Assembly: GCA_023614405.1 (NCBI GenBank)
Contig: CM042693.1
Coordinates: 159,480,731-159,544,730 of the forward strand
Direction of reading: 5' to 3'
DNA from: Avena insularis
Taxonomy: Eukaryota; Streptophyta; Magnoliopsida; Poales; Poaceae
Length of the DNA stretch: 64,000 bases
A program made the translations under genes and the position numbers. Positions 57,225 to 64,000 of the stretch are shown here, in pieces. The notes under the pieces were generated by a model. It had not been told where the DNA came from. It searched no databases and saw only the letters and a program-made list of their open reading frames with translations. Position 1 is the stretch's first letter. Every line of letters starts with the position of its first letter.

Positions 57225-58105
57225 CTATAGATGAGGTAACTTACTGCCGTCTAGGACCGCAAGTTCAGAGCTCACATTCTAGGACCTGTGAAGTTACCCG
57301 CTGGTGAGTGTATCTCCAGGGTCGCCCTGTAGGCTTCTCGAGGAGAAGACTATAGGGCAAGTGTTTGGACCAATTTTCCTCTCGAGAAAGTTCCAGTGTC
57401 CCAAACAAAAGTTTATTCTTGTTTTTGAAGAGCCAGTAACAACAGGTGATGTAGCTTGCGGCCGAGCGATGGTTCGTGAGTTTAGAGCTCGACACTTAGG
57501 TTCTGGGAGAGCTCAGAGGAACAGGGCCTTGTGAGATATTGATTAAAATGGATTTTATGTATCAGGAACCGTGGGTGAGGTTACTCATAGCCAGACCTAG
57601 TCCGTAAGTTCAGAGCTCACGGTTTAGGGCCTAGACAAGCTGGCATAGGAACAGGCCTCGCGAGCCGTTTTTCAAATATCAGGAACCGTGGGTGAGGTAA
57701 ATCGTAGTCGGACCCAATCCAGAAGTTCAAAGCTCATGCTTTAGGGCCTGGACAAGATGGCGGAGGAATAGGCCTCGCGAGCTGTTTTCGAAAACATTTT
57801 GGTTTTTAAGGTCCATGAGCATCGGTGAGGTAACTCATAGTCAGAGCCAGTCCATAAGATCAGAGCTCATGCTTTAGGTCCTAGACATGATAGTGGAGGA
57901 ACAGGGCCTCCCGAGCTGCCCCATAGACCTTTCGAAGAGAGGGCCATAGGGCAAACACACATACCGCTGGGGCTCGATACATGCACCACGCGAGGGACAC
58001 AAGCACCAGACACCTTGGTTGAGGTAACTTGCGGTCGAGGAATGGGCCGTAAGTTTAGAGCTCGACACTTTAGGCTCAGATGATGCCGGGGAGTGACTGG
58101 TGTCA
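57225..58105 (+). repeat. Degenerate tandem repeat, about six units
   Basis: Variants of GTGAGGTAACTCATAGTCGG followed after about 10 bp by TAAGTTCAGAGCTCA, then TTTAGGGCCTAGACA and GGAACAGGCCTCGCGAG, recur at about 57233, 57440, 57573, 57690, 57823 and 58020. Spacing is irregular, 110-215 bp. Position inside Gypsy remnants suggests decayed element-internal satellite-like repeats, not an independent array. Confidence 0.65.
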
Positions 58106-58149
58106 GGGACCGTACCTAGCCCCCCTCTCGCGTCATGTATGTGACCTCA

Positions 58150-59380
58150 GGTAGCTATGGATTTCAAAATAGACTTTTCTGAGGGTAAAACCAAATAGCG
58201 AGGTGCGCGAGACACAAGATCCAAAAATCCGCTAGAAGTTCAAGCTTATTACAACACCATCGTGGCTTGGACGGGGTCTCACTAAAGATAAGACTACAGA
58301 GGGTGAGAGTTTCTCGAGGGTCAACTTCAAAAAGTCGTGCATTCAGGTGCGTTGCTTGGAGAGGATTGTACGCCTTCCCACCACCGTGAGATCCTACTCG
58401 ACCAGTAGCCTAGCTTCCCTCTGGAGGGCCGTTAGTGTTGTCCGTGCGCTGGGTGCAGTCCATCAGGAAGTGGACAGCCCCCGAGTCAAGGAAGTCATCT
58501 GGAGCCTCTTTGGAGTCTGCGAGGAAGGGGCGTGGCGAGACCCAGCCCCTTTGGGAGGCTCGGGTGCCTCTCATGCCCGGCCCCTCCTGAGGCAGGTATC
58601 GGGTGGCAGCCGCCCTCTTGAATATGGTGTTTTCCTAGGTTGTGATATGTTTCCTCCTTGTGGAGCCCCCGTGGTAATCCAGGTCCTTAGGATAAGATGT
58701 AGCCGCTGCTTTGTGGGCGTGCTCAAGGGAACGTAGAGCCTCCACTTCATCATAGTGGACTATGATCGTCTGATTGTTGCCTTCGGGCATTTTGAGGACA
58801 TTATAGGTGTGATGAGTTGCCACCATGAACTTGGCCAGCGCGGGGTATCCGAGGATGACATTGTATGGGAGCTCGATGTGAGCCACATCAAAGTCGACGA
58901 GCTCGGTGCGGTAGTTGTCGTGTGTCCCGGACATGATGGGGAGGCGCACCTGTCCGATGGGTATGGTGGTAATGTTGGTCACCCCGAAAAATGGCATGGT
59001 CGGCATCAGCCTCTCATAGGGCACCTGCAGCTAGGCGAACGTCTCAGTGGAGATCACGTTAAGGCTGGCGCCTCCATTAATGAGGGTCTTAGTGACTGCA
59101 ATGTTGTTGATGGTGGGGGTGCGGATCATGGGGAGTCTGCCCACGGGCCTGGTGGAGACGGGGTGGTCACGGGCGTCGAAGTTGATCAGGTGCAGAGACC
59201 ACTTGAGCTTTGGGGACAGGACTCTTGGCCTGGGGGAGGCGACCTCACGAGTGAGCAGCTTGAAGTGTCGGTTGGAGACCGCGTCCTAGGAGCCATGAAG
59301 GATACAATCTACGGCTCCTTGCGGCACCTGATATTCCCCGTTGTCCTTGGCATGGCCTTTCTCCGCCTGAGGAGGGTGCT
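58150..59380 (-). mobile_element. Gypsy remnant (protease region), minus strand
   Basis: Minus-strand sequence codes a protease region with flanks: HLINFDARDHPVSTRPVG, LINGGASLNVIS and an open part 59024-58635 (VPYERLMPTMPFFGVTNI, YNVILGYPALAKFMV). A polar tail follows. The frame is lost below about 58300. No LTR of its own is visible. The plus-strand Gypsy at 59381 is inserted in it or adjoins it. The interval 58150-58330 shows little beyond decayed coding sequence. Confidence 0.6.
58635..59160 (-). pseudogene. Gypsy protease with Asn in place of the catalytic Asp
   Basis: TKTLINGGASLNVISTETF matches the retropepsin loop of grass Gypsy elements except that Asn stands where the active Asp should be. 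A TAG follows LNVISTETFA. Downstream, TIPIGQVRLPIMSGTHDNYRTE and FDVAHIELPYNVILGYPALA are well preserved in one frame to 58635. Confidence 0.65.
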
Positions 59381-59918
59381 TGTTGGGGATATGCTATATG
59401 GGTATCCTGATAGCATGTCTCCTACCGGGATAACCCGGGTGGCCCACAGTTGGTAGCATGGCCCATAGCCTGCTGGGCGGCCTAGTTAGACGGATCCAGA
59501 AGGGAGGCCCATGCCGGATAAAGGAAGGCTACGGTTGGATTCACCGACGTACCCGGAGTCTTGGAGTACAAGACACACAAGACTAGTAATAGACGGTGCA
59601 GGACTCTGTAACCTGTCCGGCTAGGACTTTTCCCTATAACCCTAGGACCTGGCGACTATATAACTCGGGCCTATGGGAGCCTTTAGGGCATGATAACTTA
59701 GAATTTCTAGTCAACTCGCACAGCGAACCAATACCTGTAACTCGGCGTATTGCCCTTATAGTGATTTATAGAAGGAGTAGGATTCCGCCACCGTCGTGGG
59801 ATCTGAACCTGGGTAAGCTGTGTTACCTCGTACCCGTCAACCATCCGCCTTCCCCCACGTCTCTAAACACGCCCTGTGAGGACCCCTCCATGGTGTACTC
59901 GTCGGCAATACCACGACA
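59381..59918 (+). repeat. 5' LTR of the right-end Gypsy
   Basis: It starts TGTTGGGGATATGCTATATGG and ends CCACGACA, 538 bp, with GCGACTATATAACTCG (about 59652-59667) as the TATA region and a GAACCTGGGTAA block shared with the LTRs at 6539, 35524 and 56100. Confidence 0.85.
59655..59663 (+). promoter_or_regulatory. LTR TATA box
   Basis: ACTATATAA within the right-end LTR, at the same relative position as in the related LTRs. Confidence 0.5.
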
Positions 59919-59919
59919 G

Positions 59920-59937
59920 TTGGTGCCCACCATGGGG
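59920..59937 (+). promoter_or_regulatory. Primer-binding site of the right-end Gypsy
   Basis: TTGGTGCCCACCATGGGG follows the LTR by one base. It is a variant of the TTGGCGCCCACCGTGGGG site seen in the other Gypsy elements. Confidence 0.8.
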
Positions 59938-60216
59938 CTAGAGGCGCTTCACGCTCTTTAGTGGGCGAGGACCAAGATCTTCGCGGGAATCGGAAAAACC
60001 GTAGCCATCGCTCGCGTTCTCTTCTCCGGCAACATTCCGATCGTTCCTCCCGACGAGTTCTAGATCCCGGCGAAGATGAACCCTACGCGGTGTTCCTATC
60101 GGAGACATCCACCTCTTCATTGCCGAAACCGACTCGGGCACTAGTTCCCTGGGAGTCGGAGAAGCATCAAGGCCCGCACGGACCGCCTACGGGCAGGATA
60201 CATTCGCGGAAGATCG

Positions 60217-60783
60217 ATGTCGGATCTCTCTTTCGAGTTTGCTGACAAAGGTCGGAAAAATTCAAGGCCCACCCAAACCGCCCCTATGCAGGATATAATG
60301 GTGGAAGATCACTGCAAATCCGCCGGCTTCGCCCGTGCGTTTGGACAGCAGAGATCCAAGTTCGTCGGCGTGGTTACCATCTTCGATCTGGCGCGTTGCG
60401 TTTAGAGAGAAGGCGAAAACCCCCGCGATTACCTGGCCAGGTGGCTCCGCATACGAGCCGACCTGGCCCACTACCCCAATGATGATGCTATGTATCACTT
60501 TGTGGAAGGACTGGACCATGGCACGCTTCTCCGGCATTCTCTAAGAGGGCAGCATGCGTCAGGGTGCCTTACCTTCGTAGGCATCGTGAACACCGTCAAC
60601 AACTATGCGGAGGCTGAAGCGGCAGCTCAGACAGCCCTTGCGCTCATTAACGGAGCCCCCATTTCAGCCACCGCCACCACCGCTTCCGGCCGCCATCGTC
60701 GCAGCCGTGCCGCCATCTCGAGTCATTGTCGCTGTTGTTTCACCTCCACCCCCCATCATCGAGGAAGTCATGGCACCCTCTGA
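60217..60783 (+). pseudogene. First Gag-like segment of the right-end Gypsy
   Basis: One frame with a single TAG (60403-60405) codes KFVGVVTIFDLARCV, the stop, then REGENPRDYLARWLRIRADL and FVEGLDHGTLLRHSL. These match the C-terminal Gag core encoded again at 62480-62700 (DL-stop-RCVQEKDETSRAYLSRW, FIDGLERGTLLRHKL). The N-terminal helices of the domain are not seen here, so this is a partial duplicate or a genuine second module. Leader and N-terminal sequence precede it at 59961-60245 in another frame. Confidence 0.55.
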
Positions 60784-60979
60784 CTCTGTGATTGACGCGC
60801 TATACGCCGACTTCAGTGCAGATTCGGAGGAGATAGATTTCAGTCCAGAAGAGCTAGACTCCGCCATGCAAGAGATGGAGGAGGAGTACACGCGCGACGA
60901 GCAAGCCAACAACACAGTCACATCTCGAGAGGTGTTCGTCACCATTGGGACGGTGATGGATGAGGATCAACCCGGATGA
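60605..60979 (+). CDS. Gag-region ORF, acidic and proline-rich (124 aa)
   Basis: Open frame overlapping the end of the first Gag-like segment in another frame. It has a proline-rich N-terminal half (LTEPPFQPPPPPLP) and an acidic C-terminal half (SEEIDFSPEELDSAMQEMEE). It is likely part of the same Gag polyprotein, separated by frameshift, rather than its own gene. No domain recognised. Confidence 0.4.
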   Translation: MRRLKRQLRQPLRSLTEPPFQPPPPPLPAAIVAAVPPSRVIVAVVSPPPPIIEEVMAPSDSVIDALYADFSADSEEIDFSPEELDSAMQEMEEEYTRDEQANNTVTSREVFVTIGTVMDEDQPG

Positions 60980-61048
60980 GCACCAACTATAGCGCTGGAA
61001 AAGGGGAAGGGGCCACTTATTGTTGCTGACGATGATCGCGCAAAGGTC

Positions 61049-61672
61049 ATGCCTCCTCCGCCTAACACAGTACAGCAGCCGCAGGAACTCGGCACCGGCC
61101 CAAGCAGCAACAACACCGCAAACTTGCCGCCTCCGGCATCCACGTCTGCTGCTGCCCAACTTACTCCAGCTGATAGAGTGATGTACGGAAATCTCCTCGT
61201 TGAGCCACTGATCGTAGCTCATATCCGGAACGTGACTCAGTTTGATGAGAAGCGCCAGCAGGTGCTGGAGGAAGCACAGGCCATCGCGGAGCAAGGCGCT
61301 AAACTGGATCGAGATCTGGTCAACACGCAGAACTCCATAGAGAAAGCTAGAGCAAGGGAGGCCGAGTACAAGACTCTGCTGCAGCAGCAGAAGGCCAAGA
61401 AAGCTCCAGCTCACATCATAAACGATCCTGGTGTACGGCGAAACCTAGGATGGGCTCCCTCGAAGCCGGCAGAGGCCAAGCCATACATTGACAGTGAAGG
61501 CAAACAGGTGATACCCACCCCACTCCTTAATCTCGCCGTCACCAAGACCCTTCTGGAGCAGGATAGATCGCCCAAGGCAGTGGAACAGCTCTATGACCTA
61601 GTGGCCAAGGCGGTGAAGCAGCAGGAAAAGGCCACCTCTCAGAGGCTTGAGTCTGACCCAACGCTTTGCTAG
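61049..61672 (+). CDS. Gag N-terminal coiled-coil ORF (207 aa)
   Basis: Open frame of 207 residues. A proline/glutamine-rich start is followed by a long helical, charged segment (about residues 65-115, FDEKRQQVLEEAQAIAEQGA and IEKARAREAEYKTLLQQQK), probably a coiled coil. Then come WAPSKPAEAKPYIDSEGKQ and a helical end (VEQLYDLVAKAVKQQEKA). In the related fragment at 7117 a coiled segment also precedes the Gag core. It ends at a TAG (61670-61672) upstream of the core. Confidence 0.5.
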   Translation: MPPPPNTVQQPQELGTGPSSNNTANLPPPASTSAAAQLTPADRVMYGNLLVEPLIVAHIRNVTQFDEKRQQVLEEAQAIAEQGAKLDRDLVNTQNSIEKARAREAEYKTLLQQQKAKKAPAHIINDPGVRRNLGWAPSKPAEAKPYIDSEGKQVIPTPLLNLAVTKTLLEQDRSPKAVEQLYDLVAKAVKQQEKATSQRLESDPTLC

Positions 61673-61851
61673 TCTAGCCAGTATAAGCCGCCAAGGGACA
61701 GATCTCCTCTTGATGTCGGGTCCCAGACGGGTTCATCAGAGCGAAGACGGAGGGATGCGCGCAATATGAAGGATGTTATCCCCATATCCTCCGACAATGG
61801 AGAAAAGGCCCGACCTCGTCGCCCATCGCCACCGCCCCGATCACCCCGACA

Positions 61852-62844
61852 TTGCAAAGATCCCAAGGCTCACCATCGTACGGATATGCCCCCCAAAGGC
61901 AGTGTGGCATCGTCATCTGCGACAATGGGGAGCAGACCCATCATGACAGAGAGCGCAACCAAGGACACAAGAGCAGGTCACACCATGACCCTCCGCGTTC
62001 GACAAGAAACCGCGACAGGCGTGAGGCGTCGCAGGATGGTAACAACAAGAAGGCTAACCCACCGCCACCTCCGCCTCCGTCACCACCTAGCAGTCACCAT
62101 GGCGGAGGAGGCCCGCGTCGTTCACACAGCCCATCCCCTGTTGACAAGAAAAAGAAGAACCAGGAGCCATACGATGCACGTTCGCGGATTGATAAGATCC
62201 ACGAGGCCCGGGAAGGACCATACCTGGGACCACGTTTCTTTGGACCTACAATATGGTCCGCAACTTACCCCAAAGGTTTCCGGATTGACAAGACCATCAA
62301 GCCCTATGACGACACCGCCAAGCCAGCCACATGGTTGCAGGATTACGACAACGCAGTGGAGATTGCCAGAGGTAACCCCAACGTTGCCGTCAAGTACCTC
62401 CCTTTGATGTTGGCGGGCACGGCCCGTCAATGGATTGAAGACTTGCCGGAGAAATCCATCTGCAATTGGTTGCACATGCAAGAAGCGTTCACGAAGAACT
62501 TTGAGGGTACGTACAAGCGTCCCTGCACTGTTGGCGATCTATAGCGGTGCGTGCAAGAGAAAGACGAGACATCTCGCGCCTACCTCTCCCGCTGGTTAGA
62601 CATGAAGAATTCCTACGCAGGAGTGCACACTCAGACCGCCATGGCCGCCTTCATCGATGGGTTGGAAAGGGGTACATTGCTCCGACATAAGCTGAAGCGC
62701 TTGCAGGACAATCACCAGCTTGACTTGAACCAGATGATTCAGTTGGCTAGTGAGTTCGCAGCTGCTGACAACGATGCTCGTGGATCCTTGCCGGCAACAA
62801 CCGTTCCAACTCAGGCTCGGAGGAATAGCAGTACAAAGAGGTAA
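61852..62844 (+). pseudogene. Gag core of the right-end Gypsy (second segment), one stop
   Basis: A frame of about 330 codons broken only by TAG 62542-62544. An Arg/His/Pro-rich N-terminal part is followed by GPRFFGPTIWSATYPKGFRI, KPATWLQDYDNAVEIARGN, KYLPLMLAGTARQWIEDLP and FTKNFEGTYKRP, then RCVQEKDETSRAYLSRWLD, FIDGLERGTLLRHKL and LIQLASEFAAADNDARG-like helices. This is the complete plant retrotransposon Gag domain. Confidence 0.75.
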
Positions 62845-63015
62845 ACCACCCCAGAAGAAAAGCAATCTCCCGACATGGTCGCCATGACTTTTGCAGGATG
62901 AGGTGATGGCGGACAACGTGGGCAAGGACGGGGAGCTGGTCGTGGGCAGCAACGAGGAAGTGAAACTACCTCGGCGCCGCTCCACGTTCCCCAAACCTAC
63001 AAGGAGTACCGCGAT

Positions 63016-64000
63016 ATGCCGTGCTTCGTACACTCCGATGTCAACGGCAAGGCCACCCATACCAATCGACACTGCATGTTCGTCAACGACCTCAAGGAAG
63101 ACCCGGAGTCCGGCTACAAGCAAAGTCGGAGGAACAGACCGCGAGGAAAGGGCAAGGGGAAGAAGGAGGAGTCCAAGGATTCAAGTGACATGGATGAGGA
63201 TGTTGACCCCAAGCACGCCGCCAAGAGAGACGACAAGGGCAAGAACCCCTTCATGAAGAAGGCGCCAGTCTACCACACTTTCCTTGGCACCCCCACCGTC
63301 CGACAACAGAAGACCTCTATGAGGATCCTGATGGCTACTCTGCCCCCAGTCCCCCAGTACCTGCGCTGGTTGGAAGTTCCAATTACTTGGGACAGGACGG
63401 ACCACCCAGACCTTATCCCTACGGATAACCAATACGCCATGGTCATCAATCCCTTGATTGACGGCATGGAGTTCACCAATTGTATGGTGGATAGTGGAAG
63501 CAGCATCAACATCATGTACCTGGAGACACTGTAGAAGATGAACTTGATGGAGGCAAACCTAAGGCGAACCAACACCATCTTCCATGGCGTAGTTCCTGGT
63601 CAGGAGGCTCGGTCCCTTGGGTGCATTACACTTCAGGTTGACTTTGGCGATGTTAATAATTACCGCCAAGAGTGCATGACCTTTGAGGTGGTCCCCTTCA
63701 AGAGCGTGTACCACGTCATATTCGGCCGCGACATATTACACATGTTCATGGCCAAGCCATGCTTCGTCTACAACAAACTCAAGATACCCGGACCAAACGG
63801 TGTCATCACCGTATCCGGAAGATTTACCAGGGCAAGGGACTGCGAGATTAATGAAGCAGCCTTCGCGGAAGCTGTCCTCTACAACGAAGAATTCAAAGAG
63901 ATCCAGAGCAAGGTCGATGACTCAGAGATGCCCGCGTCGAAGAAGCAGATCTCCGACTCCGCTCCTGCATTCAAGGCCGCCATCGAGACCAAGCCGGTGG
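63016..64000 (+). pseudogene. Gag C-terminus and aspartic protease, open to the window end
   Basis: The frame starts with CFVHSDVNGKATHTNRHC, a knuckle-like Cys/His cluster, then a Lys/Glu/Asp-rich linker. QYLRWLEVPITWDRTDHPDL precedes the protease loop MVDSGSSINIMYLETL, with the catalytic Asp codon at 63490-63492. A TAG (63532-63534) interrupts it. It then continues TIFHGVVPGQEARSLGCI, YHVIFGRDILHMFMAKPCFV and GVITVSGRFTRARDCE without a stop to 64000, heading towards reverse transcriptase. Confidence 0.75.

Larger units (their letters stand above)
59381..64000 (+). mobile_element. Gypsy retrotransposon, 5' half, runs off the window
   Basis: 5' LTR (59381-59918), PBS (59920-59937), an unusually long gag region with two Gag-like segments, and a protease with intact active site, open at 64000. 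RT, RH, IN and the 3' LTR would lie beyond the window. The few single-base stops suggest it is younger than the other Gypsy copies. Bases GTGCT precede the LTR and should reappear after the 3' LTR if the insertion is simple. Confidence 0.85.

Noticed and set aside
57225..58105. CRISPR-like array
   Set aside because: Units vary in length and sequence, there are no unique spacers of constant size, and the context is plant retroelement DNA.

Overview
This 64 kb window is plant nuclear DNA, most likely from a grass of the Pooideae. The basis is an Angela/BARE-type Copia element (its LTR opening TGTTGGAGATATGCCC recalls Lolium, oat and wheat-tribe copies from memory), a Stowaway MITE, a CACTA transposon, and several Tat-type Gypsy elements with antisense ORFs. 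The family names are recalled, not searched. No functional host gene, rRNA, tRNA gene or CRISPR array is visible. Almost everything is nested and decayed transposable-element sequence.

Layout. 1-1.5 kb: a Stowaway MITE and the 3' part of a host pseudogene resembling a plant 3'-5' exonuclease (RNase H fold), minus strand. 1.48-13.7 kb: a Copia element inserted in an exon of that pseudogene. Its TSD is TCTTA, and the exon reads in frame across the removed element. A truncated Gypsy (LTR-gag-protease, 6.5-10.3 kb) sits inside the Copia. 13.7-16.2 kb: a small island of non-TE sequence with the 5' piece of the exonuclease pseudogene and a B3 DNA-binding-domain ORF carrying one internal stop. 16.25-16.85 kb: a Gypsy 5' LTR with its PBS, minus strand. 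16.85-31.3 kb: a large minus-strand Gypsy with gag, PR, RT, RH, IN and an antisense ORF. Its 3' LTR is missing, and a 3883-bp CACTA element with TSD GCT is nested in it. 31.3-35.5 kb: a third minus-strand Gypsy, truncated.

35.5-56.6 kb: a composite of one Gypsy family in which both ends are 3' ends (antisense ORF plus 3' LTR) in inverted orientation. Between them lies minus-strand pol, interrupted by a 7.9-kb LARD-like element with ~3.4-kb LTRs. 56.6-59.4 kb: Gypsy remnants and a degenerate tandem repeat. 59.4-64 kb: the 5' half of a plus-strand Gypsy that runs off the window, with two Gag-like segments.

The most unusual points are: the palindrome-like composite, whose inner junction fuses an antisense-ORF exon to gag-type sequence in one frame; antisense ORFs in all three Gypsy families with apparent spliceosomal introns (six exons alignable between the two composite copies); the Copia-split exonuclease pseudogene; and the one-stop B3 gene. 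Coordinates of LTR ends, TSDs and splice sites were read by eye. Identities and family assignments would need alignment to confirm.
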